From: Terriglobia bacterium
GTDB taxonomy: Bacteria > Acidobacteriota > Terriglobia > Acidiferrales > UBA7541
DNA length: 64,000 nt
Reading direction: 5' to 3'
Assembly (NCBI GenBank): GCA_020073375.1
Contig: JAIQFG010000026.1
Coordinates: 39,173-103,172 of the forward strand
Below the pieces are notes generated by a model. It saw nothing but the letters and a program-made list of their open reading frames with translations, did not search any database and was not told the DNA's origin. Of the stretch, positions 45,729-55,351 are shown piece after piece (position 1 is the first letter of the stretch; each line of letters begins with the position of its first letter). Position numbers and translations under genes: made by a program.

Positions 45729-48257
45729 ATGGCCGAGCGCACATCCATGCTCTCCGCGGGGAACCCTGCGCGAGTGGACCTCAAGACGTACTCGGCCGAA
45801 CTTTCGCTGGGGACGCTGGCCGTCGGCGTCGATAACATTCACCACGATGTCTTTCTGAGCCCCAAATTCGTCGAATCCAGCGGCGCCTACCTGCTCGAAA
45901 TCATCCGCCAGAACGCGAATCTCACTTTTCTTTCCCAGACCGACCGCTTGCAGGCGGAGCGCCGCCAGGCGCAGCGCCGCGATGCCGACCGCAAGTTGCG
46001 CTCTCCGGAAGTCTCCTCCTGGAAACGCCAGCTTTCGGATTTGCTTCATGCCGGACTGCAATACGCCAAGTACGAACAGAATATTGAGATCGACTTGGTA
46101 TTGCGCGTCGCACTCCTGAAATTCCTGACCCAGGAAATCAGCACGCAGTTCGCCAACCTGATGCTGGAAGCCAAGGAATGGATCCGCAGCCGCGGCGGCC
46201 ATTTTGACCACACCGAACAGGCGCACGTGATCAAGGCGCGCCTGGCCGAATTGCAGGCCAATCGCCGGAACATGTTCCGCCAGACCGGGCAGCACGTTTT
46301 TCAGGCGCTGATGGAGATCGAAGAGAATACGCTGGCCCGATCGCGAAAGGCGCTCTTTGGCGAGGAACCTGCTGGAGCCTATGACGTACTAAACAACCGC
46401 CTGGCGTTCGTCGAAGGCGGCAAGGACGACGTGCTGTTTCTCGAACAGTACGTCCTGCTGGGAAATTATTTGAAGGACCAGGACCGCTTTGAGACCATCG
46501 ACGCGCTCCTGCTCGATTTCATGCGCGAATCCATCCTGGCCGGAAGCCACGGCGGGGAACTTGGCGAGGCGGCGCAATCCCACCAGCAAATTCTGGATGC
46601 GGCGATGGCCACACGGGGAGAAATCGCGCGCCTCGATGAAGAGCGTTCGACCCTGTTGCGCAAGCTGGAACGCAGCGACGGCCTGATGGGCCGCGTCGGA
46701 CTTGGGCCCGACCCCGCGCAGGTTCGCGGCCAGATCAGCGACGTCGAGCAGCGCCTGCGCCACGCCCGCATCAAGCTCGAGGGTATTGCCCCGCGCATTG
46801 AAACGGCCCGCGGCAAAGCCGATTTCCTGGCCAAGCAGGTTCAGGAACGCCTGGGCGATTATCTCAACGAGCCGGAAAATGCGCGCCGCCTGTTCGACGC
46901 CACCGCGTCCGGCGAGGACCGCGGCAGCGCGGCCGAACTTCGCGGACGCCTCCTGGACGAATGGATCGCGAGGCTGGAGCAGCGCGACCTGCTCGCGCAC
47001 ATCCTCTCCAGCTACCAGTTGCGGAACATCTGCCATGATTACTGCCCGCCTATCCACTTGCAGCAGCTGAAAAAGGCACTGGCTTCGCGCGAGGAGTATA
47101 AGCGCGTCGAGGACATCCTGAAGCAGTTTCCCGCGCGGCAATACTCCATGCAGCGCATCGACGAAGTCTGCAAAAAAATCCGCAAGACGCCCCGCGAAGA
47201 GATCCGCGCCGTGACGCTCCGCTTCGCCGAGGATTTCATGCGCCTGCGCCGCGATACGCAAAATTACGAGAAACTTACCGCGGCCATGGAGCGCGTCAAC
47301 CTGGTGCGTAACGAGCGCACGCGGGAACTTTCGGACATGAATCACAGCCTCTACGAATTCCTGCTTCCGGAAGAGGCCAAACCGGCCGAGGACCGCGTCC
47401 TTTCCCATACCATCATCAAGGCGGACGTGCGCGGCTCGACGAAAATCACGCAAGACCTGCTGGCGCGCGGGCTCAATCCGGCCTCGCTGTTCAGCTTGAA
47501 TTTCTACGAGCCGGTGAAGCGCATCCTCGACCGCTACGGCGCCGCGAAAGTCTTTATCGAGGGCGACGCGCTGGTGCTCGCGATTTTTGAGACTGAATCC
47601 AACCGCGTGCAGCAGCGCGCCGTCTCCAAGGCCTGCGCCCTCGCCCGGCAGATCCTGGCGGTTTCCTCCGCTTATAACGACCGCTCCGAGACCAGCGACT
47701 TGCCGCGCCTGGAATTGGGCATCGGCATCGCCTTTCAGGGTTCCGCGCCCACCTATTGGATGGACACCGACTCACGCATCATGATTTCCCGAGCGCTCAA
47801 TTTGTCGGACCGCCTTTCCAGCTGTTCAAAAGCCGCCAAGCGACTGCTTTCTGAAAATTCCTCGCTCTTCCGCCTGTTCCTGTTCCAGACCATGATGGAA
47901 GGCGTGGCCGAGGACGAAGCCGATGAATTCCTGATCCGTTTCAACCTGAACGGAGTGGAACTCAACGACGAAGGCTTCCGGAAATTGCAGGAGGAAATCG
48001 CGCTCACTTCCATCGAGGCGGATTGCGCCATGCCCTGGGGCAAGGAACGCGTCACCTTTTATGCGGGCGAGACGCCGGTCGGCGACGGAGTCGAGCCGGT
48101 GATCATCCGCCGCGGTTTCGTGCGCCAGTTGCTGCCCGACGGGAAAATCGGCGCCGCAGGCGCGCACGCCTATTATGAAGTCTGTACCAGCCCAAAGGTT
48201 TTTGAGCTGCTCGAATATCTCAACGCAAACGCCGTTGCTGCGGCCCCCCGCAGCTGA
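45729..48257 (+). CDS. Large soluble protein with a C-terminal class III nucleotide-cyclase-like domain
   Basis: An 842-residue cytoplasmic protein with no signal peptide or membrane helix. The N-terminal 540 residues are almost all helical with long coiled-coil stretches (about 300-380 and 440-540) and match no family I recognise. The C-terminal part (about 555-740) fits class III cyclases: metal Asp566 (KADVRGSTK), Lys and Asp613 (KVFIEGD), and the transition-state pair Asn691/Arg695 (ALNLSDRL). The residue that would set ATP or GTP choice is not clear. The start at MAERTS is chosen by family-like sequence only; the ribosome site is weak. It may be an active cyclase or a binding domain. Confidence 0.72.
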   Translation: MAERTSMLSAGNPARVDLKTYSAELSLGTLAVGVDNIHHDVFLSPKFVESSGAYLLEIIRQNANLTFLSQTDRLQAERRQAQRRDADRKLRSPEVSSWKRQLSDLLHAGLQYAKYEQNIEIDLVLRVALLKFLTQEISTQFANLMLEAKEWIRSRGGHFDHTEQAHVIKARLAELQANRRNMFRQTGQHVFQALMEIEENTLARSRKALFGEEPAGAYDVLNNRLAFVEGGKDDVLFLEQYVLLGNYLKDQDRFETIDALLLDFMRESILAGSHGGELGEAAQSHQQILDAAMATRGEIARLDEERSTLLRKLERSDGLMGRVGLGPDPAQVRGQISDVEQRLRHARIKLEGIAPRIETARGKADFLAKQVQERLGDYLNEPENARRLFDATASGEDRGSAAELRGRLLDEWIARLEQRDLLAHILSSYQLRNICHDYCPPIHLQQLKKALASREEYKRVEDILKQFPARQYSMQRIDEVCKKIRKTPREEIRAVTLRFAEDFMRLRRDTQNYEKLTAAMERVNLVRNERTRELSDMNHSLYEFLLPEEAKPAEDRVLSHTIIKADVRGSTKITQDLLARGLNPASLFSLNFYEPVKRILDRYGAAKVFIEGDALVLAIFETESNRVQQRAVSKACALARQILAVSSAYNDRSETSDLPRLELGIGIAFQGSAPTYWMDTDSRIMISRALNLSDRLSSCSKAAKRLLSENSSLFRLFLFQTMMEGVAEDEADEFLIRFNLNGVELNDEGFRKLQEEIALTSIEADCAMPWGKERVTFYAGETPVGDGVEPVIIRRGFVRQLLPDGKIGAAGAHAYYEVCTSPKVFELLEYLNANAVAAAPRS

Positions 48258-48292
48258 CCGGAATCCCTCCTTACGGCTTCAAAACGCACTCA

Positions 48293-48370
48293 AGTAGGAC
48301 AGGCTTCAGCCTGTCGGGTTTAGGTTCACTTTGCCGCGAACCAACCCCGACAGGCTGAAGCCTGTCCTAC
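48293..48370. repeat. Bipartite inverted palindrome (REPIN-like), ACAGGCTTCAG family
   Basis: Two perfect inverted arms of about 26 bases, each itself palindromic (AGTAGGACAGGCTTCAG and CTGAAGCCTGTCCTAC), around a loop starting GGGTTTAGGTTCACTTTGCC. The loop resembles that at 12809-12889. It lies between two convergent genes. Confidence 0.88.
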
Positions 48371-48403
48371 AAAAAAAGGCCGGCCCGAAATTCCGGGCCG
48401 GCC
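48371..48403 (-). terminator. Intrinsic terminator of the putative-Ig protein gene
   Basis: On the minus strand, a ten-bp GC stem (GGCCGGCCCG with CGGGCCGGCC) followed by seven T residues, 24 bases past the stop codon. A classic Rho-independent terminator. Confidence 0.85.
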
Positions 48404-48426
48404 TCTTGCCGTTCATATTTCCTTGC

Positions 48427-51400
48427 TTAAGGGATGTTGTAGGTAGTCGCTTCTTGTGAGCTATTCCCGCTGGAATCCGTGACGCCCACAAACCACTGGT
48501 AGTTCGTGGCCGTCGGCAGGGTTGAGATATTTGTCCCGTTGGCTTGCGCGCTGCCGTCCGCGTTGAACAGCACGCTGGTCGTCCCGCTCGGAATGCCGTT
48601 GCTGTTATTGCCGCCGAAATCGTTCCAGCTCACGTTCGTCGAACCGCTGACGTTGTTGAGCCCCACGTAATACGTGTAGGGCGAAGGCGTTGATGCTGGC
48701 GTGACCCAGTTGAATTGAGGAGCGGTGACCGAACCTGGCGTTGTGGTCTGCGCCGTCATGCCGGTAACAAACGAATTCAGCACCGCGGTCACGGAAGTAG
48801 ATATGGTTTGTGTGCTCGCATCCGAGAACGTCACCTGGAACTGGTAGGTATCACCCACTAGTGGCGCTGTGCCGTTCAGATTCCAATACACGGTGTTGTT
48901 AGGGTCGATCGCCAAGTCCCACGGCAGGGGAACGTGCGGCCCGGAGATCAGTGTCATCGCCACGGGGCGTTTGCTTCCCCATGCGATTCCCAGGTTCAGA
49001 TTGTAAGTATCGTTGCTGCCATTGAGCTGCTGATGGCCCGTAGTGACGCTGAGGGTCGAGACTGCGCTGATGAGCGCAATGTTGTTGGTCGTTGTGCCGC
49101 TGCCCACGGTGAGCGCGGGTGGGCCGCCGTTGGTGTTGACGTTGCTGACATCGCTGGGTTGGATCAGGCCGTTGTTGTTCTGATCGATGATTGCGAAGGC
49201 TTGGTAATTCCCGGTGGGTACGCCAGAGAAACTATAGGACGCAGGACTGGTGGGAGAAGCGATCACCTGCCCGTAGATTGTCGAACCGTTAAACACGCCG
49301 ACATACAAGGGCCCCGTCGCCGCCACAGGGAATGTGACTTGCCCGGAAACGGTGCTTGCTCCGGAACCCGCCGCACGGATCACGACCGGGCCGGCGGTGG
49401 CCGCCGCGCTCTTGGTGGCCCCCACTAGCGCGTACATTCTGAAAAAGTACGTGCCGGGCGCGGCTTGGACGATGTAATTTCTGTCGGAAATGCCGTGCGC
49501 CACAAATGTAACCACCGTGGGCGCCGGGCTGGTGAATGCGGGATCGGTGCCGTAATCGATTTCGTAGGACGTCGCGATCTCCCTGCCGTTGTTGTCCTGC
49601 AGGGACCCGCCGCCATTGTTGTTATATTGCAACAGCCCGAACCCGTTTCCTGCGGCCACGGTCACGTCCGAGATCGCCACGGGAGTTGGAGTTGCCGGAT
49701 CGGACAGAGTGATGTTCGCTCCGGACGCATTTGACGAAGTAATGTTCACGGTTGTGGAATTGCCAAACGGATTTGAAGCGTTCGATGCCCCGGAGTTTAG
49801 GGTATCGACTTCGGCAGTCACGATATAACCGCCGGGCTGCAAACCCCTGACGGTATACGTCGTGCCGCCCGCTGAAGGCGCCGTTACCAGACTCGTAGCC
49901 GCCGACGCTCCTCCGCAATTGCCGGAGCAGTTGCTCGACAGGACGCGGATAAAGGTGCGACCGGTTTTTGAGCCCGCATACGTCAGCGTCCCGCTGATGC
50001 TGAACGACTGCACGGTGGACGCCTCGGTGAAATTCTGAGTCGTGGTTGTATTCGTCGTAGTGACTGATGGCGCCGACGGAGTGAACGTGTAACCGGCCAG
50101 GGACGGGGTCACCGTGTAGGTTCCTCCAGCCAGGCCAGTAAAGCTGTAATTGCCGCCGGAATCGGTAGTGGTGGCCGGCTTGCTGGTCGGTCCGGTGGAG
50201 AGCGCGACGTTCACGCCCGCGACCGTTGGCCCGGAAATGACTCCCGAAATCGTGCAGTTCGAGGAGCAGCTTGGCGCAACAACATTGATCGTGGAACTCA
50301 CGGTGGTAAAGAGCCCCTTGGCGTCGGTCACTTTGATCGTGACGGTCTGACCGGCTCCCGCGCTGGTGGGCGTGCCCTGCAAATTGACAATGTTGGTCGT
50401 GCTGATTGAGAGACCCATCCCCGGAGGTAGCGTGGTCCCTTGCCAGGTAAATGGCGCGACGCCGCCCGTCACGGTTACCGCGGACGGAGTGTAGGCAGCG
50501 TTTAGCGTCGCGTCGGGGAACGTCGGCGTGGCGATTGCCGGCGGCGGCTCCAGCGAGATGGAGAAGCTGGCGTTTTTGCTCGGATCGGTAATCGAAGTGG
50601 CCGTAAACGTAGCGATACTCGTGGAGGCGATGCTCGCCGGAGCGTTGTAGGTGATTGTGGTGGTCGTCGATCCGCTGAGTGAACCCAGACCCGTCAGCGT
50701 GGACCATGTGACGCCCGCGCTCGCGGGATCGTTGTTCACCGTCGCGGTAATTAATTGCGAGGTATTCTGGTCCATGGCAAAGGGCTGCGTAGGAGACAGC
50801 GTCACGCCGATCGGCGGATTGATCGTAATGCTCAGGCCGCTGGTGGAAACGGTATTGTTCACCGAGTCGGTCAGCTTGACGCTGAACGGATAAGTTCCCG
50901 CCGTCGTGGGCGGTCCCGCGGTGATCGACGTTGTCGTCCCGGATGCCGCACTCAACGCCAGTCCCGGTGGCAGCGGATTGCCTGCGACAATGGACCAGGT
51001 GTAGCCGGTTCCGGACCCTCCGCTCGCGCTGAACGTGACCGTCGTCGGATAGTTCAATCCCTGAACGCCAGTGGGCAACGGCAGCGACGGCGGCGTCAAC
51101 ACCAACTGCGAGAAGACATCGATGGTCAAGCCGCTACTGGTGTTCGTAAGCCCTTGCGCGTCGGTTACTTTGATTGTAAACGTCTGGCCATTTCCGGCCA
51201 CGGTCGGCGCGCCTTGCACGGTGACGGTGTTGCTCGTGCTGCCGTTCAACGACAATCCGCTGGGTCCGGCAAGAATCACCCATGTGTACGGGCTGACGCC
51301 TCCGCTGACGTTCACTGTGCCGTTGTAAGCGCCATTCAAGTTCCCGGCCGGCATGCTCGAAGTGGTAATCGCCGGCGGCGGCACGAGGTGGACCGTGTAT

Positions 51401-53394
51401 GTGGCCGACTTGGTCGGGTCGGTCACGGAGGTTGCCGTGAATGTGGCGGTGCTGGCCGAGGCCACGACGGCCGGCGCGTTGTAAGTGATGGTCGTGGATG
51501 TGGATCCGGTAAGCGTGCCCAGGCCTGTTACGGCGGACCAGGTTACACCTGCGCTAAGCGGATCGTTGCCCACCGTCGCGGTTACCAGTTGCGTCTTGGT
51601 CTGATCCAAGCTCACAGGACTGGCTGGAGCCAACGCCACGGTAATCGCCGGGTTGACGGTGATGGTCTGCGTTGCCGTGGTCGCGACGTCGTTCACGGAA
51701 TCGGTGACTTTGATCGTGAAGGTCAGCGTCCCGGAAACCGTGGGCGTGCCGCTGATAATTACGCTGCTCCCCCCGATGGTCAAAGGAGCGATCGACCCCG
51801 AGGCAACCGCGAATGTGTACCCGCTGCCCGATCCTCCCGACGCCGTGTAGGCCGGGGAAGTAAAGTTCACGCCGACAACCCCGACCGGAAGCGAGGGCGG
51901 CGTGATCACCAGCGTGGGATAAATCGTGATGGTCAAACCGCTGCTGGTGGCGGAAAGCCCCTGCGCGTCCGTTACCTTAATCGTGAAAGTCTGATTGTTT
52001 CCGGCGACGGTCGGAGTACCTTGCACCGTAACCGAGTTGGTGGTGCTGGCGCTGAGCGACAGCCCCGTGGGCCCAGCCTGAATGGTCCACGTGTAGGGTG
52101 CAATGCCGCCAGTCATATTCACCGGCGCGCTATATGCGCCGTTCACATTCCCGGCTGCCATGCTGGACGTAGTGATCGAAGGCGGCGGAACCAGATTCAC
52201 CGTGTACGTGGCCGACTTGGTTGGGTCCGTCACGGACGTTGCCGTGAACGTGGCAGTGCTGGCCGAAGCCACGATGGCCGGCGCGTTATACGTAACCGTC
52301 GTGGATGTGGAGCCCGTCAGCGTGCCCAGGCCGGTCACTGCCGACCAGGTGACGCCCGCGCTCGCGGGATCGTTGCCCACCGTCGCCGTAACCAATTGTG
52401 TTTTGCCCTGATCCAAAGTCACCGGGCTGGCTGGAGCCAGCGAAACAGTGATCGCCGGATTAATATTGATGGTCAGATTCCCGGAAGTTACGAAATAACC
52501 CAGAGAGTCCGTAACCTTCACGGTGAAATGCAGCGCGCCCGCCGCCGTCGGTGTCCCGGTGATAATTCCGTTGCTTGCGCCCAGCACCAGCGGAGCCGCC
52601 AATCCGGAAGCAATCGCAAATGTGTAGCCGCTTGCGGATCCGCCCGAAGCGGTGAAGGCCGGCGAAGTGTAGCTGACACCGACGACTCCCGTAGGGAATG
52701 TGGGTGGAGTGAGGACCAAAGCCGCGTCCACCTTGATGGAAATATTCCCGGAGACGATGGAATTGCCCTGCGCGTCGGTTACTTTCACCGTGAACGCATA
52801 CGTGTTGGCCGCACTCGTGATCGTGCCGCTGACAACTCCCGCTGCCGAGAGATTCAAGCCCGCGGGCAGCGTGCTGCCCGAAGGCAGCGACCAGGTGAAT
52901 GGTCCGACGCCGCCGGTTTGCACCATGGTTGCCGAATACGTTTGCCCGGTCTCACCGGTCGTCGGCAACGTGCCCGACGTGGTCACCGCGAGCACTGCGT
53001 TGATCGTGATGCTCAGGCTGCTCGTGGACGTATGCGGCGTGGGCGTCGCGGAATCGGTTACGGTCACCGTGAAGGGGAACGTTCCGGCGGTTGTGGGTGT
53101 TCCTAAAATCGTGCCCGAACCGCTCAGGTTGAGGCCCGCGGGCAAGTTGCCGGACGTGACAGCCCAGGTGTAGGGCGCGGTTCCGCCAGAGGCGCTTAGA
53201 GCCGTCGACGGGTACGCTCCACCGGCCGATACTGAACCCGCCGGGAGAGCGCTCGATCCAGTCGTGACCGAAAGCTGCGCGGATCCGCTTCCGGTCGCGC
53301 AGCCGGCAACAAAAAGAAGAGCCATCAAAGCGGAGATTCCAAGTATGCGGCTGAACACACCACTACGACTCATGCGAAAGTCGCTGACCATCAC
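48427..53394 (-). CDS. Giant putative-Ig (He_PIG) repeat lipoprotein
   Basis: A 1655-residue exported protein. The N-terminus carries a lipobox-like signal (ALMALLFVAGC, Cys about residue 32). About 1000 residues of putative-Ig domains follow (motifs GTAPYTWAVTSGNLPAGL and GTPTVAGNNQTFTIKVTD), then a SdrD/CarboxypepD-like domain (ISGVISGPTVAGVNVALSTG) and fibronectin-type regions to the end. Two stretches of about 270 residues are almost identical, including at the DNA level. It starts with GTG or ATG after AAGGAT. Probably a surface adhesin or polysaccharide-binding protein. Confidence 0.88.
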   Translation of the reverse strand: MMVSDFRMSRSGVFSRILGISALMALLFVAGCATGSGSAQLSVTTGSSALPAGSVSAGGAYPSTALSASGGTAPYTWAVTSGNLPAGLNLSGSGTILGTPTTAGTFPFTVTVTDSATPTPHTSTSSLSITINAVLAVTTSGTLPTTGETGQTYSATMVQTGGVGPFTWSLPSGSTLPAGLNLSAAGVVSGTITSAANTYAFTVKVTDAQGNSIVSGNISIKVDAALVLTPPTFPTGVVGVSYTSPAFTASGGSASGYTFAIASGLAAPLVLGASNGIITGTPTAAGALHFTVKVTDSLGYFVTSGNLTININPAITVSLAPASPVTLDQGKTQLVTATVGNDPASAGVTWSAVTGLGTLTGSTSTTVTYNAPAIVASASTATFTATSVTDPTKSATYTVNLVPPPSITTSSMAAGNVNGAYSAPVNMTGGIAPYTWTIQAGPTGLSLSASTTNSVTVQGTPTVAGNNQTFTIKVTDAQGLSATSSGLTITIYPTLVITPPSLPVGVVGVNFTSPAYTASGGSGSGYTFAVASGSIAPLTIGGSSVIISGTPTVSGTLTFTIKVTDSVNDVATTATQTITVNPAITVALAPASPVSLDQTKTQLVTATVGNDPLSAGVTWSAVTGLGTLTGSTSTTITYNAPAVVASASTATFTATSVTDPTKSATYTVHLVPPPAITTSSMPAGNLNGAYNGTVNVSGGVSPYTWVILAGPSGLSLNGSTSNTVTVQGAPTVAGNGQTFTIKVTDAQGLTNTSSGLTIDVFSQLVLTPPSLPLPTGVQGLNYPTTVTFSASGGSGTGYTWSIVAGNPLPPGLALSAASGTTTSITAGPPTTAGTYPFSVKLTDSVNNTVSTSGLSITINPPIGVTLSPTQPFAMDQNTSQLITATVNNDPASAGVTWSTLTGLGSLSGSTTTTITYNAPASIASTSIATFTATSITDPSKNASFSISLEPPPAIATPTFPDATLNAAYTPSAVTVTGGVAPFTWQGTTLPPGMGLSISTTNIVNLQGTPTSAGAGQTVTIKVTDAKGLFTTVSSTINVVAPSCSSNCTISGVISGPTVAGVNVALSTGPTSKPATTTDSGGNYSFTGLAGGTYTVTPSLAGYTFTPSAPSVTTTNTTTTQNFTEASTVQSFSISGTLTYAGSKTGRTFIRVLSSNCSGNCGGASAATSLVTAPSAGGTTYTVRGLQPGGYIVTAEVDTLNSGASNASNPFGNSTTVNITSSNASGANITLSDPATPTPVAISDVTVAAGNGFGLLQYNNNGGGSLQDNNGREIATSYEIDYGTDPAFTSPAPTVVTFVAHGISDRNYIVQAAPGTYFFRMYALVGATKSAAATAGPVVIRAAGSGASTVSGQVTFPVAATGPLYVGVFNGSTIYGQVIASPTSPASYSFSGVPTGNYQAFAIIDQNNNGLIQPSDVSNVNTNGGPPALTVGSGTTTNNIALISAVSTLSVTTGHQQLNGSNDTYNLNLGIAWGSKRPVAMTLISGPHVPLPWDLAIDPNNTVYWNLNGTAPLVGDTYQFQVTFSDASTQTISTSVTAVLNSFVTGMTAQTTTPGSVTAPQFNWVTPASTPSPYTYYVGLNNVSGSTNVSWNDFGGNNSNGIPSGTTSVLFNADGSAQANGTNISTLPTATNYQWFVGVTDSSGNSSQEATTYNIP

Positions 53395-53679
53395 GGCTAT
53401 CCTTTTGGGTTTTGGGTTGCCAGACCAAAGGAAGGGAACGAAGGTCCGCCCGGGCCCGTCGATTAAATTTTAGTAGTCAGTATTGCAAATCGATCATACG
53501 CGCGTGAAGTTGAACAACAAGTACATCATTGGACAACTTTGCTCAGTGTGTCTTACTGGTTAGTTAGAAGAAGGTGTGCCGAAATGAATCAACCGGTTCG
53601 CGTGGAGCTTCCCGGCGACGCTTCCGGGAGCGCGATGATACACTTGACGCAGTTTCAATATCATTTTTTAGGAAAGGCG

Positions 53680-53841
53680 ATGGGCGCGCGCAAACACAAA
53701 CGCAAGAAATTCACTGCAGGCGGAGAAGCGCGCCGCCGCGCCCGCGAATTGGCCGGGCCGCCACCCGCCGCGCGCGTCATCCCCGACAAGCGCCTGAAGC
53801 CGCCAAAACACAAAGGAGATTTGCTGCAGGACGAAAAGTAG
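53680..53841 (+). CDS. Small basic hypothetical protein
   Basis: A 53-residue, Lys/Arg-rich protein (MGARKHKRKKFTAGGEARRR start) with no cysteine or membrane segment, suggesting nucleic-acid or ribosome binding. AGGAAAGG lies right before this ATG, so it is preferred over an in-frame ATG at 53584. It lies in the gap between the Ig lipoprotein and the VWA gene. Its TAG stop is in the palindrome starting 53837. The rest of 53395-53679 shows nothing recognised. Confidence 0.5.
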   Translation: MGARKHKRKKFTAGGEARRRARELAGPPPAARVIPDKRLKPPKHKGDLLQDEK

Positions 53842-53859
53842 GACAGGCTTCAGCCTGTC
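53837..53859. repeat. GTAG palindrome supplying a stop codon
   Basis: AGTAGGACAGGCTTCAG then CCTGTC, single copy; its TAG (53839-53841) ends the small basic gene in frame. Another copy of the ACAGGCTTCAG family. Confidence 0.8.
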
Positions 53860-53963
53860 GCTCTTGACTTTATGAATTCAAGAATCCATGGCGGCGGTAA
53901 ATTCGCCCCACTAAACGCAAGTGCCTCCTGCCCCGTCAAGCGTCAATCACAAATTCCACAGCC

Positions 53964-55229
53964 TCAGTGAATATGCCTGGTCTTCTTCTGCATGTAATCC
54001 ATCAGCAGATACTGCCCCAGCGTATACGGCGTGGTGAAATACGCCTTCCCGCGGCACAGTTCAGTAACCTTCTGCACAAATTGAATCAGGCTGTGATCGC
54101 TGGCGAGCATGAACGTGTTGATCAGGATCCCCGACCGCCGGCAGCGCCCCACCTCTTCGAGCGTCTGCGTCACCACCAGCGGATCGAGCCCGAACGCGTT
54201 TTTGTAAATGCGCCCGTCCTCCAGCGTGAGCGCCGAAGGCTTTCCGTCCGTGATCATCACGATCTGCTTCATGTCTTTCTTCTGGCGCGAAAGAATGCGC
54301 CGCGCCAGGCGCAGCCCTTCGCGCGTGTTCGTGTAGTAGGGCCCCACCTGCACGCGCGCCAGTTCCCCCAGCGGCATTTCCTCGGCCGAGTCATGAAAGA
54401 GCACCAGGTGCAGCGAATCGCCGGGGAATTGCGTGCGGATCAGATGCGAGAGCGCCAGGGCGACTTTTTTCGCCGGCGTGAATCGGTCTTCACCGTACAG
54501 AATCATGCTGTGGCTGCAGTCGAGCATCAACACCGTGGCGCAGGAACTCTGGTACTCGGTCTGATGAACCATCAAGTCGGGATAATCCAGTTCGATAGGA
54601 ACCTTGGAGCCTTCGCGGCGCACGGCATTGAATAGCGTCGCGCTGATGTCCAGATTCAACGTGTCGCCAAATTCATAAGGCCGGGAAATCCCGCCGGATT
54701 CCACGCCCGTCGCCAGGTCGCGCGTGTCGTGGCGCCCGAAGCTGCTCTTTCCCAGCGATCCCATCAAATCCTTCAATGTCTTGAATCCCAGAAAGTCGAT
54801 GGTCTTGTCCGTGATCTCGAAACGCGCCTGATTTTCGCGGTCGCGATCGCGCCCCTGGCCCACCTGCCCGCGCGGCGTCTTATCAGGCGGCGCGGTGATT
54901 TGCGGCTGCCCGGTGACGTAGCCCTCTTCCATGAGCCGGTCCATCAGTTCATCGATCAGCTCTTTCATCTTGGCGTCCATCTGCTCGGCAGTACCGTCCA
55001 TCAGCTCCTGCATCTGCTCGTCCGAGAGCAGGTCGCCCTCCTCGATGGCGCGCTGTATCGCCTGGCGCAGCGCCTCCATCGATTTTTCCGGGTCCATTTC
55101 GGAGAGGCCGTAGTATTGGGACTCAAACCCGCTCTGCAGGAAGAAATCGGAGAGGCGCTTGACCAGTTCCTGCATGTCGACGCCGTCGCCGGGCTCGCCT
55201 TCGTATTTCTTGTAGCGGATATATTTCAA
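53964..55229 (-). CDS. VWA-domain protein (CoxE/YehP-like), partner of MoxR ATPase
   Basis: A 421-residue cytoplasmic protein with an acidic helical N-terminal region (about 45-105, Met/Asp/Glu-rich) and a C-terminal von Willebrand A domain with MIDAS residues Asp237-x-Ser239-x-Ser241 ([10 protein letters not shown]) and [12 protein letters not shown] start is chosen ([15 protein letters not shown]) because AGGTGAG lies before it and relatives begin similarly; a GTG 87 bases earlier would include repeat-derived sequence. MoxR and VWA pairs act as metal-insertion or assembly chaperones; the client is unknown. Confidence 0.85.
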   Translation of the reverse strand: MKYIRYKKYEGEPGDGVDMQELVKRLSDFFLQSGFESQYYGLSEMDPEKSMEALRQAIQRAIEEGDLLSDEQMQELMDGTAEQMDAKMKELIDELMDRLMEEGYVTGQPQITAPPDKTPRGQVGQGRDRDRENQARFEITDKTIDFLGFKTLKDLMGSLGKSSFGRHDTRDLATGVESGGISRPYEFGDTLNLDISATLFNAVRREGSKVPIELDYPDLMVHQTEYQSSCATVLMLDCSHSMILYGEDRFTPAKKVALALSHLIRTQFPGDSLHLVLFHDSAEEMPLGELARVQVGPYYTNTREGLRLARRILSRQKKDMKQIVMITDGKPSALTLEDGRIYKNAFGLDPLVVTQTLEEVGRCRRSGILINTFMLASDHSLIQFVQKVTELCRGKAYFTTPYTLGQYLLMDYMQKKTRHIH

Positions 55230-55313
55230 GGTCTCACCTGTTTCAAGAACTCGAATCCGATCTTTCCCATTAATCTTTCGCTGTGCCCTCTTTGTTAACT
55301 CCAAGACCTTTTT

Positions 55314-55340
55314 CACAGAGTTGACAGAGGACCACAGAGA
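55314..55340 (-). repeat. Three 9-bp direct repeats (CTCTGTG) before the VWA gene
   Basis: On the minus strand: TCTCTGTGG, TCCTCTGTC, AACTCTGTG, a period-nine array. It lies in the 122-base gap between the MoxR and VWA genes and would be partly translated if the upstream GTG start were used. Confidence 0.6.
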
Positions 55341-55351
55341 GGCCGCCTCTG

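Noticed and set aside
50755..53106. A long open frame on the strand opposite the Ig lipoprotein gene
   Set aside because: It is the shadow of a repetitive, GC-rich gene; its product has no domain and low-complexity Arg/Gly content.
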